Positions 15,384-21,980 are shown, counted from the stretch's first letter. The stretch: 39,794 nt of DNA from Candidatus Nealsonbacteria bacterium (GCA_026396195.1 JAPLXH010000011.1:1-39794); one strand, 5' to 3'. Notes: generated by a model from the sequence alone, not told the origin. Translations and numbers: made by a program.

Positions 15384-15411
15384 TTGACAAGGCTTTTGAA
15401 AAATGTTTAAT
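15384..15411 (+). promoter_or_regulatory. Promoter TTGACA-16-TTTAAT
   Basis: TTGACA at 15384-15389 and TTTAAT at 15406-15411, giving a leader of about 50 bases before the next gene's RBS. Confidence 0.6.
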
Positions 15412-15469
15412 AAAAGAAGCAGAACTTTTTAAAAATTAAAAATGATCTGTGGGAGGTGAATAATAAAAA

Positions 15470-15691
15470 ATGAAAGAAAAACCAAAAGAAAGGGAAAGTG
15501 AAGAAATAATAGAAACGGATTCTCTTATTTGCGAAAAACATAATCAAGTACTGATTCATTTGAACAATAAATTATATTGTAATCAATGCAAAAAATATTT
15601 TAAATACAGAGGTCGCGCCGTAAAAGTAATAACTCCAGCGAATCCGTTAAGGGAAATAAAAGTACCAAAAAAAGTAAGCGAAAATAATTAA
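15470..15691 (+). CDS. Small zinc-ribbon-like protein, 73 residues
   Basis: Function unknown. It carries ICEKH and YCNQCKKYFKYRG, i.e. CxxH...CxxC spaced about 20 residues, a likely zinc ribbon. The rest is highly charged with a basic C-terminus. RBS GGAGGTG (15452-15458) lies 11 bases before the ATG. It is one of several short zinc-ribbon proteins in this island, each in its own unit. Confidence 0.6.
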   Translation: MKEKPKERESEEIIETDSLICEKHNQVLIHLNNKLYCNQCKKYFKYRGRAVKVITPANPLREIKVPKKVSENN

Positions 15692-15727
15692 CCCTCATCT
15701 AACACAAAGAAGGTGAGGGGATTTTTT
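15692..15727 (+). terminator. Intrinsic terminator fused to next promoter
   Basis: CCCTCATCT (15692-15700) pairs with AGGTGAGGG (15711-15719, one G-U pair), followed by GATTTTTT. The T-run is the start of the shared 15-mer TTTTTTATTGACAAA at 15722-15736. Confidence 0.9.
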
Positions 15728-15728
15728 A

Positions 15729-15757
15729 TTGACAAAAGATAAATTATTATGTTATAG
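15729..15757 (+). promoter_or_regulatory. Promoter TTGACA-17-TTATAG
   Basis: TTGACA 15729-15734, 17-base spacer, TTATAG 15752-15757. The -35 box is reached 1 base after the previous terminator's T-run. Confidence 0.75.
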
Positions 15758-15791
15758 TTTGAATATTAAAAATTGAATAGGAAGTGAGAAG

Positions 15792-16643
15792 ATAGAAAAA
15801 ATAAAGATACAAATAAAAGCTCTAGGTGATCAAGGAAGTGCAAAAGTATCGGAAGATGGAATTGTTTTCAATCCTCCTAAATATTTTGGAGTAAGCGATG
15901 GAATAAGTGGAGTTTATACTCCTGACGAAGGACCGAAATTATTCAATGAAAAAACAGGCGGTCAATTAGCGTCTTGGGCTATCTCTTATGCTTTTAATGA
16001 TGTTTTGACGAAAGAACCATTAAAAAGAGTCCTTGATCGCGCAAACGACATAATCCGCCGGTTAAGTCAGGAAAACGGTTTATCTCTTCATATGTCGGAG
16101 TTTCTTCCATCTGCCACTTTTGCCATAGCCAGCGTAGATGATCAAAAAATCGAAATTGTCCAAGGAGGCGACACTCTCGCAGTGTGGCAAATGAAAGATG
16201 GAACCATTGGAGGAACCCCAAATTTAATTTTTGACTATGAAGAAAGGCAAACTTTCATGATTGCAGAGTTGATGATAAAACACAAAGGAAATCGGCAAAA
16301 AATGTGGGAAGAATTCCGGCCGCATCTCATTGAAGACCGACGCAAAAACATAAATGCCATTAAGGGCTTTTCGATTATCAATGGTCAACCATGGTTTAAA
16401 GATTTTCTTCAGGAGTTTACAATACCCATAGAAACAATAAAGCTTTTGATTATTTTTTCTGACGGACTTGTTCCATTTGAGTGGACGCGCAACCCAATAG
16501 TTATGTCAAAAAGAATAATTGATCTTTATCAAAAAGGGGGACTAGATTTAATTCTTGAAACTACCCGCAAAATTGCAGAAAAGAACAAAGATTCAAGTCA
16601 TGAAGATTATCCGGAAGCCACCGCAATATCTTTAGAATTCTAA
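15792..16643 (+). CDS. PP2C-like serine/threonine phosphatase, apparent ATA start
   Basis: Likely metal-dependent protein phosphatase acting in the cytoplasm. The PP2C pattern is visible: KALGDQGSAKVSEDG, then FGVSDGISGVY (the DGxxG metal motif), GGQLASWA, ATFAIASVDDQKIEIVQGGDT, LIIFSDGL and a final PEATAISLEF, where the usual DDxT has Glu in place of the second Asp. The frame is open from 15777 and the conserved N-terminus needs a start near 15792, but the codon there is ATA. GGAAGTGA (15780-15787) is a near-perfect RBS for it. The first in-frame ATG (16091) would remove the DG motif. So it is either a rare ATA start or a start-codon mutation in an otherwise intact 283-residue gene. Confidence 0.7.
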   Translation: MEKIKIQIKALGDQGSAKVSEDGIVFNPPKYFGVSDGISGVYTPDEGPKLFNEKTGGQLASWAISYAFNDVLTKEPLKRVLDRANDIIRRLSQENGLSLHMSEFLPSATFAIASVDDQKIEIVQGGDTLAVWQMKDGTIGGTPNLIFDYEERQTFMIAELMIKHKGNRQKMWEEFRPHLIEDRRKNINAIKGFSIINGQPWFKDFLQEFTIPIETIKLLIIFSDGLVPFEWTRNPIVMSKRIIDLYQKGGLDLILETTRKIAEKNKDSSHEDYPEATAISLEF

Positions 16644-16649
16644 ATAGAG

Positions 16650-16675
16650 AGGATACTTTCCGTATCCTTTTTTTA
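16650..16675 (+). terminator. Intrinsic terminator after PP2C-like gene
   Basis: AGGATAC (16650-16656) pairs with GTATCCT (16662-16668) around TTTCC, followed by a T-run. Confidence 0.9.
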
Positions 16676-16719
16676 TTTTAAAAATAGGATTAAAATAAAT
16701 AGAAGAGGAGATTGATTAT

Positions 16720-16818
16720 ATGTTTTGGTATCTTTTTAGACGGCGTAAACGACTAAAACGACAACGATTAGATTTAGTAAACTCTTATTTGATCTTTATA
16801 ATAAGAATAATCCAATAA
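16720..16818 (+). CDS. Arg-rich 32-residue small protein
   Basis: A short frame with a good RBS (GAGGAG, 16704-16709) starting at ATG 16720, in its own unit with a terminator at its stop. The N-terminal half holds RRRKRLKRQR and the C-terminal half is hydrophobic (YLIFIIRII), so the product could be a membrane-associated cationic peptide. No family recognised. No TTGACA promoter lies directly upstream, so expression is uncertain. Confidence 0.4.
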   Translation: MFWYLFRRRKRLKRQRLDLVNSYLIFIIRIIQ

Positions 16819-16855
16819 GAGGAGCGATATTGTTTTTCGTCTTCCTCTTTTTTTA
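16817..16855 (+). terminator. Intrinsic terminator
   Basis: AAGAGGA (16817-16823) pairs with TCCTCTT (16843-16849), with an inner CGA/TCG extension, followed by a long T-run. Confidence 0.75.
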
Positions 16856-16869
16856 TTTTTAAATTGACT

Positions 16870-16878
16870 TGGTATAAT
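16870..16878 (+). promoter_or_regulatory. Extended -10 promoter for a leaderless pilin mRNA
   Basis: TGGTATAAT (TGn plus TATAAT) ends 6 bases before the ATG at 16885, so transcription would begin at or next to the start codon. Confidence 0.7.
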
Positions 16879-16884
16879 GAAATA

Positions 16885-17370
16885 ATGAAAAATTTAAAAA
16901 ATTACGCATTTACTCTCGTCGAAATATTAATCGTTCTTTCGATAATTGGAATTATTTCATCAATTTTATTGGTTTCTTTTTCTGGTATTAGGACTAAAGC
17001 TAAAGACGCAAAAAGAAAGGCGGAGGTTTCTCAAATAGGAAAATTTTTAACAATGTCTTGTTATATGCCAAATGGAGGAGCTGGTGAATATGATCTAATT
17101 AATCTTGCCAATGAACTGCTTGTAAAATATCCTCAATTTTTAAGCCAAGTACCCAAAGATCCCAAAACAGGAAATGACACAGAGTCAAAATATATCTATA
17201 TCGTAAGTTCTGACGGAAGAAAATGCGCTTTATATGCGAATCTTGAAAGCCCGGAAGAGCCGGTAACCTTAACCATTACTGTCCCGACTCCAGGCGGGGG
17301 AAAAGGGGTTTTTAAGGCCGATAACCCCGGCTGGAACGGAACAAAAATTTTTTATCAATATTCTAATTAA
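16885..17370 (+). CDS. Type IV pilin / pseudopilin-like protein
   Basis: The class III signal peptide and helix are clear: MKNLKNYAFTLVEIL followed by a hydrophobic stretch. In the usual pattern, prepilin peptidase cuts before FTLVE (Glu at +5), and the product joins a pilus or a type II secretion-like pseudopilus. The soluble domain (to residue 161) has two Cys (TMSCYMPN and RKCALYA) and ends in an aromatic tail. The ATG at 16885 is preferred to the TTG at 16864, which lies upstream of the -10 box. The next gene follows after 15 bases, so the two are probably co-transcribed. Confidence 0.85.
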   Translation: MKNLKNYAFTLVEILIVLSIIGIISSILLVSFSGIRTKAKDAKRKAEVSQIGKFLTMSCYMPNGGAGEYDLINLANELLVKYPQFLSQVPKDPKTGNDTESKYIYIVSSDGRKCALYANLESPEEPVTLTITVPTPGGGKGVFKADNPGWNGTKIFYQYSN

Positions 17371-17385
17371 AACAAAGGGTAAAAA

Positions 17386-18780
17386 ATGAAACGAATAACA
17401 TTAACTTCAACGATTGCGGGATTGGCGATTATCTGTTTTATAGTTATTTTTCTCACCGGAGAAGATTGCAATGAGTGTTTTTCATTGCCTGTGATGGCAA
17501 TGAAATTTTTAATTTGCGGTTTGTTAATTATCATATGGACTATTTATTCTACGATAAAATATCTTAAAACGGAGGGTATTATTTTTGATATAGACAGTGA
17601 ACCCTTAAGGGAAACAGACGAAGCGGTGGATGGCGTCCCGTTTGTTGGCGAAGGAATAGTAGAAGGTGAAAACAGCAAACTCCTCAATTCGCTTTATACA
17701 AATACGCCTTGCGTATATTTTCATAGCATCAAAGAAAAATATATCCGTAGCGGTAAAAGTGGCAGGTGGGTAATTATTGAAAACATAGCTCTTTCTGTCC
17801 CGTTTTATATTAAAGATAGCAGAGGAAAATTAAAAATAGACCTTGCGGATATTGATTGGGATTTTTCGCCATATAAAATTCCTCTTCAAAATGAGAACGG
17901 GCTATATCCGAAAAACAGCGAAGTCGATTGCGAAGCATTATTAAGACGTTCCGCTTGGACGGAGAATGCCGGAATTTTTACAATGTCTTATGAAAAATAC
18001 AGAAGAAGTGAATTCGTATTGCGTCCCGACACAAAAATTTTTGCATGCGGAATGGTGCTAAAAGATAACGAACAATTGGTTTTACACGAAAACGAAAAAT
18101 ATCCTCTCATAATAAGCAGAAAGAATCGTGACCAATACGTCGGAGAATTTTATAAAGGAGGAGGCCTTGTTTACATTTCCCATGTTTTAGTGGCGATTGG
18201 ATATACTTTTTTTATGATTCCGTTAAACTATCTTCTTCGGTTAAGTTCTGTAAATTTTTTAACCCTTCTTTCTATCGGCAACTTTGCTATTTTAGGAAGC
18301 GTAATTTTTTCTTTATATAACAGAATTATCACTCTTCAAAACAGGACTTTTAACGCTTTAAGCAATATTGAAATAGATTTAAAAAGAAGAGCAGATTTAA
18401 TACCTGGCCTAGTGGAAGTTATAAAAAAATATTCAAAATACGAAAAAGAAATTCAACAAATCATAGCTGAATCAAGGGCAAAAATAATGTTTTCTAAAGA
18501 AACATCAAAAGGAGAAAGGCCTATTATTTCCTCTCTGGTCTCGACAATAGAAAATTATCCGGAGCTTAAGGCGTCTGAACAATTTCAATTCTTGATGAGA
18601 ACGCTTGTTGATACAGAAAATAGAATTGCATATTCGAGAGAATTTTATAATCGGAGTGTAAGAAAATACAATACAATTATCAATCAGCTTCCATTCTTGC
18701 TTGTTTCTTCTCCCTTTAAAATGAAAGAAATGGATTTTGTCTCAATCGACCGCGGAGAAAATATAATGATTGATAAATAA
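17386..18780 (+). CDS. GIDE-domain / LemA-domain fusion membrane protein
   Basis: 464 residues. Two N-terminal hydrophobic segments (about 5-25 and 38-58) are followed by a GIDE-like domain (about 60-230), the non-RING part of E3 ligase GIDE/MULAN proteins, with VPFVGEGIVEGE, NTPCVYFHSIKEKY, WVIIENIALSVPFYIKD and KIDL. Two more hydrophobic segments (about 255-300) lead to a LemA domain with SLYNRIITLQNRTFNALSNI, DLKRRADLIPGLVEVIKKY and a closing NRSVRKYNTIINQLPFLLV. Prokaryotic GIDE-LemA fusions exist, but their function is unknown. It has a weak AGGG RBS and follows the pilin gene by 15 bases. Confidence 0.75.
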   Translation: MKRITLTSTIAGLAIICFIVIFLTGEDCNECFSLPVMAMKFLICGLLIIIWTIYSTIKYLKTEGIIFDIDSEPLRETDEAVDGVPFVGEGIVEGENSKLLNSLYTNTPCVYFHSIKEKYIRSGKSGRWVIIENIALSVPFYIKDSRGKLKIDLADIDWDFSPYKIPLQNENGLYPKNSEVDCEALLRRSAWTENAGIFTMSYEKYRRSEFVLRPDTKIFACGMVLKDNEQLVLHENEKYPLIISRKNRDQYVGEFYKGGGLVYISHVLVAIGYTFFMIPLNYLLRLSSVNFLTLLSIGNFAILGSVIFSLYNRIITLQNRTFNALSNIEIDLKRRADLIPGLVEVIKKYSKYEKEIQQIIAESRAKIMFSKETSKGERPIISSLVSTIENYPELKASEQFQFLMRTLVDTENRIAYSREFYNRSVRKYNTIINQLPFLLVSSPFKMKEMDFVSIDRGENIMIDK

Positions 18781-18785
18781 AACGA

Positions 18786-18813
18786 TTGACAAACTAATAA
18801 TTTGAAGTAAAAA
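18786..18813 (+). promoter_or_regulatory. Promoter TTGACA-16-TAAAAA
   Basis: TTGACA 18786-18791 begins 5 bases after the previous stop; TAAAAA at 18808-18813. There is no terminator before it. The downstream part TTTGAAGTAA resembles the promoter at 20164. Confidence 0.65.
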
Positions 18814-18831
18814 GATAGAGGAGGTATTTGA

Positions 18832-19236
18832 ATGTTGCTTAAACTTAAGGAGGATTATGAAACCCACGAAGATGAAATTCATTTAGTACATTTGAAAATT
18901 AAAAAAATTAAAAAAGGCGCGCCAATTGAAGTCATTTTTGAATTTTGCAGCGATGGAATAATAGGTTTTTTCTACGGCGTAGGACCTTTAAAACACATGT
19001 CCCTTTCTATGCTCGAACTTCCCAAGAAGTGTATTAAAGATGAGAATACAGCCAAGATTGTTTTCTGCGCGACTAAAAAGAAATTTTTCTATGCCAGTTA
19101 CCACGATAGCTTCATTGGTAAATTTGTTGCAAGACAAATGGATTTTTGTCCTATCTGCGGTAAAGGCTTAGAAATTTTGATGCCTCTTCCGACTTCTTTT
19201 GATAACGAACTTTTTGAAGTGCCTTGCGAATCTTAA
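18832..19236 (+). CDS. Hypothetical protein with C-terminal zinc-ribbon half
   Basis: Not recognised; 134 residues. The bulk is a mixed alpha/beta sequence. Near the C-terminus is FCPICGKGLEIL, a CxxC knuckle, preceded by FCATKKKF; together these could form a four-Cys zinc site. RBS GAGGAGGT (18819-18826) lies 5-6 bases before the ATG. It is a single-gene unit with promoter and terminator. Confidence 0.6.
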   Translation: MLLKLKEDYETHEDEIHLVHLKIKKIKKGAPIEVIFEFCSDGIIGFFYGVGPLKHMSLSMLELPKKCIKDENTAKIVFCATKKKFFYASYHDSFIGKFVARQMDFCPICGKGLEILMPLPTSFDNELFEVPCES

Positions 19237-19248
19237 TCTAATGCAAAA

Positions 19249-19273
19249 GAGGTGAAAATTCACCCTCTTTTTT
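19249..19273 (+). terminator. Intrinsic terminator fused to next promoter
   Basis: GAGG-TGAA (19249-19256) pairs with TTCA-CCCTC (19259-19267, one bulged C). The T-run continues into the 15-mer TTTTTTATTGACAAA at 19268-19282. Confidence 0.85.
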
Positions 19274-19274
19274 A

Positions 19275-19302
19275 TTGACAAATTGGTAAATTATTCTAAT
19301 AT
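19275..19302 (+). promoter_or_regulatory. Promoter TTGACA-16-TAATAT
   Basis: TTGACA 19275-19280 and TAATAT 19297-19302. Confidence 0.75.
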
Positions 19303-19317
19303 TACCTTATGAACTAA

Positions 19318-19339
19318 GGAGGGTGAGTTAGCCCTTTTT
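19318..19339 (+). promoter_or_regulatory. Small hairpin with T-run in the leader
   Basis: AGGG (19320-19323) pairs with CCCT (19332-19335) followed by TTTT, downstream of the promoter and upstream of the RBS. It could be a weak attenuator. An RBS-like AAGGAGG overlaps it. Confidence 0.25.
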
Positions 19340-19357
19340 AAAATTGGAGGTAAAAAT

Positions 19358-19828
19358 ATGGAGAAAAAAACCGTTTGGGAAGAAAGTGTTGGAGAGGCTT
19401 TTGGCTTAAGCACGAAAAGAGACGAAGAAATCAGTAAGTTGGCCGCTGAGACTGTTCATGATGTTTATAAGCATCATAGAGGAAGAGTTGAAATCATAAC
19501 CGAACTGCAAAAAACAGGGTTGAAAGAAAACGAATTACTGCTGGCAGTTTTCTATGGTAGCGCTTTTATGATAGAAGCAAAAAATAAACTTAAAGAAATA
19601 AGGATAATATCCGGACTTTCAGGATTGATATTATTAGATGAATTGATATCGTCAGATGAAAAATGTGGTTGCGATGAGTGTTTCAAAAGTGGCAACTGTC
19701 CAAAAGAAGAATCAGCGAGAAAGGCGTACAAGGAATACGAGGAAAGAAGAAAACAAAAAAAACAGCAGCAGCAAGAAAGAAAAGAAGAAAAAGTAGAAAA
19801 GGAAAAAAAATCAAAAACAGCATCATAA
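19358..19828 (+). CDS. Hypothetical protein with Cys motif and Gln/Lys-rich tail
   Basis: 156 residues, not recognised. The first 95 residues look helical (AAETVHDVYKHHRGRVE, LLLAVFYGSAFMIEAKNKL). CGCDECFKSGNCPKE holds four Cys in a CxCxxC...C pattern that may bind metal. The C-terminal 45 residues are a highly charged single helix or disordered tail with a run of Gln. RBS GGAGGT (19346-19351) precedes the ATG by 6 bases. It has its own promoter and terminator. Confidence 0.6.
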   Translation: MEKKTVWEESVGEAFGLSTKRDEEISKLAAETVHDVYKHHRGRVEIITELQKTGLKENELLLAVFYGSAFMIEAKNKLKEIRIISGLSGLILLDELISSDEKCGCDECFKSGNCPKEESARKAYKEYEERRKQKKQQQQERKEEKVEKEKKSKTAS

Positions 19829-19849
19829 GAGGTTAAATACCTCTTTTTT
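19827..19849 (+). terminator. Intrinsic terminator fused to next promoter
   Basis: AAGAGGT (19827-19833) pairs with ACCTCTT (19839-19845); T-run to 19849. The 15-mer TTTTTTATTGACAAA lies at 19844-19858. Confidence 0.9.
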
Positions 19850-19850
19850 A

Positions 19851-19879
19851 TTGACAAATAAAAAAATTAGTTTTAAAAT
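19851..19879 (+). promoter_or_regulatory. Promoter TTGACA-17-TAAAAT
   Basis: TTGACA 19851-19856 and TAAAAT 19874-19879. A TTG start at 19886 would be too close, and GAGAGAGG lies just before the ATG at 19919. Confidence 0.75.
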
Positions 19880-19918
19880 TTCTTATTGTACATTAATAAA
19901 AACAAGAGAGAGGAAAAT

Positions 19919-20167
19919 ATGGCAGAAGTAAACTCGATATTACCAGTAATAGGCGGACTAATCCTGATAATAATAGGAATTATCTTGGTTGTATTATATC
20001 TAAAAAAAGAAAAGGAAATTTTAAAAAAATTCGAGAGAAACGAACCAGTACTTTTCAAAGAAAGTAAAATAGCATCATACTATATAATTGGCGGATGGCT
20101 TTGTTTAACCATTGGAATAGTTCTTCTTTTTATAGGGCTCTTGCATTTAGAGCTCATTTTTTATTGA
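19919..20167 (+). CDS. Two-TM membrane protein whose stop lies in the next -35 box
   Basis: 82 residues with two hydrophobic segments (about 7-28 and 57-78) joined by a charged loop, so both ends are probably on the same side. Function unknown. RBS GAGAGAGG is just upstream. The 3' end is unusual: the terminator hairpin is inside the coding sequence, the T-run encodes Phe-Tyr, and the stop TGA is the TGA of the TTGACA box that starts the next unit (20164-20169). Confidence 0.6.
   Translation: MAEVNSILPVIGGLILIIIGIILVVLYLKKEKEILKKFERNEPVLFKESKIASYYIIGGWLCLTIGIVLLFIGLLHLELIFY
20135..20162 (+). terminator. Intrinsic terminator inside the coding sequence
   Basis: GGGCTC (20135-20140) pairs with GAGCTC (20150-20155, one G-U pair), then ATTTTTTA. 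The 15-mer TTTTTTATTGACAAA is at 20157-20171. Confidence 0.8.
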
Positions 20168-20191
20168 CAAATTGATGACTTGAAGTAATAT
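20164..20191 (+). promoter_or_regulatory. Promoter TTGACA-16-TAATAT
   Basis: TTGACA 20164-20169 and TAATAT 20186-20191. It shares TTGAAGTAA with the promoter at 18786. Confidence 0.75.
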
Positions 20192-20209
20192 TTTAGTAGG
20201 AGGTTTTCA

Positions 20210-20362
20210 ATGACGGAAAAGGGAATGAAATGTCCGGAATGCAAAGAAAAGCTTGTTTTTAAACCAATGGATGGATGTCTCGTTACTTTTTGTAAAGTTT
20301 GCGAATCAGTTCAAATTATCGCAGCTATAGATGAAGGAGATAAACAAATAATTTCTAGATAG
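20210..20362 (+). CDS. 50-residue zinc-ribbon protein
   Basis: Short protein with MKCPECKEKL and FCKVCESV, i.e. CxxC-19-CxxC, a compact zinc ribbon with little else. Similar minimal ribbons bind nucleic acids or proteins, but no function can be assigned. The start is set by AGGAGGTTT (20199-20207) immediately before ATG 20210. Promoter, RBS, gene and terminator together make a unit of under 250 bp. Confidence 0.65.
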   Translation: MTEKGMKCPECKEKLVFKPMDGCLVTFCKVCESVQIIAAIDEGDKQIISR

Positions 20363-20374
20363 TTCTTTTATTCA

Positions 20375-20400
20375 TAGAGGTAAATATGCCTCTTTTTTTT
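20375..20400 (+). terminator. Intrinsic terminator fused to next promoter
   Basis: AGAGG (20376-20380) pairs with CCTCT (20389-20393), followed by eight T. The 15-mer TTTTTTATTGACAAA is at 20395-20409. Confidence 0.85.
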
Positions 20401-20401
20401 A

Positions 20402-20429
20402 TTGACAAATCAGTGGTTCAGAGTAGAAA
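20402..20429 (+). promoter_or_regulatory. Promoter TTGACA-16-TAGAAA
   Basis: TTGACA 20402-20407 and TAGAAA 20424-20429. The whole promoter closely resembles the one at 21277 (same -10 and AGAGTAGAAA context). Confidence 0.65.
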
Positions 20430-20451
20430 ATAGATAAAAAGGAGGTTTGAA

Positions 20452-20775
20452 ATGGGAACAAACAGTAAAGAAGACGAAAGACTTAAAAGAGAGAAGAAAA
20501 AATTTAGATTTCCTGGACGAAGAAAATACGTAAAACAGCCCGACGGAACTTATAAATGCGAAGATTGTGGAAGCACGATTAAAGCAGTTAAGTTTAGCAA
20601 TGCGAGCGCGAAACTTTCTTTCGTTGGAGAATCTCTTGAGCCTATTGGTTCTGGTTTGCCAGAAATTTGGCGGGGCCGAGGAGAAAAAGGAGAAAAAGAT
20701 CTTTTTATAGAAATACCTTATTGTCCTAAATGTGATGAAAGGCCGGGAAAAGAACCTGATATGAGGTGTTTTTAA
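20452..20775 (+). CDS. Hypothetical zinc-ribbon protein, 107 residues
   Basis: The N-terminal 25 residues are strongly basic (KREKKKFRFPGRRKY). YKCEDCGSTIKAVKF gives one CxxC knuckle and IPYCPKCDERPG the second, about 50 residues apart, so a split zinc ribbon is likely. A YVKQPDGTY segment precedes the first knuckle. Function unknown. RBS AAGGAGG (20439-20445) precedes the ATG; it is a single-gene unit. Confidence 0.6.
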   Translation: MGTNSKEDERLKREKKKFRFPGRRKYVKQPDGTYKCEDCGSTIKAVKFSNASAKLSFVGESLEPIGSGLPEIWRGRGEKGEKDLFIEIPYCPKCDERPGKEPDMRCF

Positions 20776-20785
20776 AGTACATTGT

Positions 20786-20820
20786 GGTTCAATCATTAAG
20801 AAAAGATTGAACCTTTTTTA
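20786..20820 (+). terminator. Intrinsic terminator
   Basis: GGTTCAATC (20786-20794) pairs perfectly with GATTGAACC (20805-20813), followed by TTTTTTT. Here the next promoter is 34 bases further on, not fused. Confidence 0.9.
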
Positions 20821-20853
20821 TTTTAAAAAATATGGGAGTGGATTAGTTTTAAC

Positions 20854-20882
20854 TTGACAAAAGATAAATTTATGTGAAATAA
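20854..20882 (+). promoter_or_regulatory. Promoter TTGACA, weak -10
   Basis: TTGACA 20854-20859, then AAATAA at 20877-20882 at 17 bases. The sequence TTGACAAAAGATAAATT is shared with the promoter at 15729. Confidence 0.55.
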
Positions 20883-20906
20883 TTAAATAATCGAATGGAG
20901 GTAAAA

Positions 20907-21236
20907 ATGTTGTTAAGAAAAATAAAGAATTGGATTGGCGGCTTAAAAGGTTTTGGGACTTGTCCTAATTGTAGAGACAGCTGGTGGTGGAAAGAAATTG
21001 ATGGTATAGAATATTCAGCAACTGGGGGATATTTAAATCTGGCTGATCTTAATGCCAAAATTCCAATGAAATTTTGCATAAAGGAAATAATGATTTGCAA
21101 AGAATGCTTATCTGACCCTAAAAAACTAGACTTAGACAAGATTCGCCAAAATTTAGAGAAATATCCATCCTGGATCCCTTATGTCCCAAAAGCTTTAGAA
21201 GCTATCAAAGAATATAAAACTAAAGCTCTTTCGTAA
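20907..21236 (+). CDS. Hypothetical zinc-ribbon protein, 109 residues
   Basis: GTCPNCRDSWWWKE and MICKECLSDPKK give two CxxC knuckles about 50 residues apart. The segment between is aromatic and glycine-rich (YSATGGYLNLADLN). The C-terminus is helical with PSWIPYVPKALEAIKEY. The ATG at 20907 is chosen because the GGAGG (20898-20902) lies 4 bases upstream of it and overlaps the earlier ATG at 20895. Single-gene unit; function unknown. Confidence 0.6.
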   Translation: MLLRKIKNWIGGLKGFGTCPNCRDSWWWKEIDGIEYSATGGYLNLADLNAKIPMKFCIKEIMICKECLSDPKKLDLDKIRQNLEKYPSWIPYVPKALEAIKEYKTKALS

Positions 21237-21242
21237 ATGCAA

Positions 21243-21275
21243 ACTCAAGGTTTAAATAATCTTGAGTCTTTTTTT
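21243..21275 (+). terminator. Intrinsic terminator fused to next promoter
   Basis: ACTCAAG (21243-21249) pairs with CTTGAGT (21261-21267), then C and seven T. The 15-mer TTTTTTATTGACAAA is at 21270-21284. Confidence 0.9.
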
Positions 21276-21276
21276 A

Positions 21277-21304
21277 TTGACAAACCAATTAGTTAGAGTA
21301 GAAA
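21277..21304 (+). promoter_or_regulatory. Promoter TTGACA-16-TAGAAA
   Basis: TTGACA 21277-21282 and TAGAAA 21299-21304. Confidence 0.65.
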
Positions 21305-21328
21305 GAAGTAAAAAGGAGGATTTTAAAA

Positions 21329-21874
21329 ATGAATAAAGGTGATAAGATATTTTTTGCCATATGGGCCATGCTGATGGTTATAACAATCGCAGCGGTATGT
21401 TCTATAACAATACCAAGAGAGATAACAAAAAAAATTTGGCTACCGGATAATTATCATTTTGCCAATGAAAAAAATCCAGTAGAAGAAATTCATGTAAGCG
21501 GGACGGCAGTGGTAATTTCTTTTGAGGAATATAAAAAACAATTCTCCGACAATAGACACGAAATAATTGTAATAAAAAACAGTCCCTATCATACGGCAGA
21601 GCTTCATTATTTAACGAAAGAAGACAATATAACTTATTCTTCTTCGGTGTCTTACTCTGGTGCTACGTTTAACTTTGAGGTTGAACCAACGATAACTGAT
21701 TCAGAAATTAAACTATCATTCTCGCCAGGGGCAGGAGGAATTGTTATAGCAATTATCTTAGTGGGAATAGCAGCCTTTGTTTATTTTGTTATCGGTTTTT
21801 TAATCTATGAACCCATAGAAAAAAGAATAGAGAGAATAAAGAATTTGTGGATTTATAGGAAAAAGATTTCTTAA
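21329..21874 (+). CDS. Hypothetical membrane protein with two TM segments and external domain
   Basis: 181 residues. A first hydrophobic segment at about 8-28 and a second at about 135-160 enclose a polar beta-rich domain (YHFANEKNPVEEIHVSG, ITYSSSVSYSGATFNFEVEP), which is presumably outside the membrane. A short basic tail follows (EKRIERIKNLWIYRKK). No family recognised. AAGGAGGA (21314-21321) is the RBS. Own promoter and terminator. Confidence 0.6.
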   Translation: MNKGDKIFFAIWAMLMVITIAAVCSITIPREITKKIWLPDNYHFANEKNPVEEIHVSGTAVVISFEEYKKQFSDNRHEIIVIKNSPYHTAELHYLTKEDNITYSSSVSYSGATFNFEVEPTITDSEIKLSFSPGAGGIVIAIILVGIAAFVYFVIGFLIYEPIEKRIERIKNLWIYRKKIS

Positions 21875-21875
21875 A

Positions 21876-21905
21876 GGGGTACTATTTTTGTACCCTCTTT
21901 TTTAT
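21876..21905 (+). terminator. Intrinsic terminator
   Basis: GGGTAC (21877-21882) pairs with GTACCC (21890-21895), followed by TCTTTTTT. Confidence 0.9.
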
Positions 21906-21933
21906 TTACCGAGAAAATTGAGCTTGTCGAAGG
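21901..21933 (+). repeat. 33-bp direct repeat, copy 1 (leader)
   Basis: Begins TTTATTTACCGAGAAAATTG and ends CTTGTCGAAGG; 32 of 33 bases match the copy at 22381-22413. It follows a terminator T-run and takes the place of the TTGACA promoter in this unit. Confidence 0.85.
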
Positions 21934-21980
21934 AAGAAAATAAAGGTATTGTCAAAATAGATAAAAGGAGGTCTTTAAAA

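Noticed and set aside
15722-21284. CRISPR array based on the recurring TTTTTTATTGACAAA
   Set aside because: Spacing is irregular (hundreds of bases to kilobases), the intervals are genes, and no cas genes are present.
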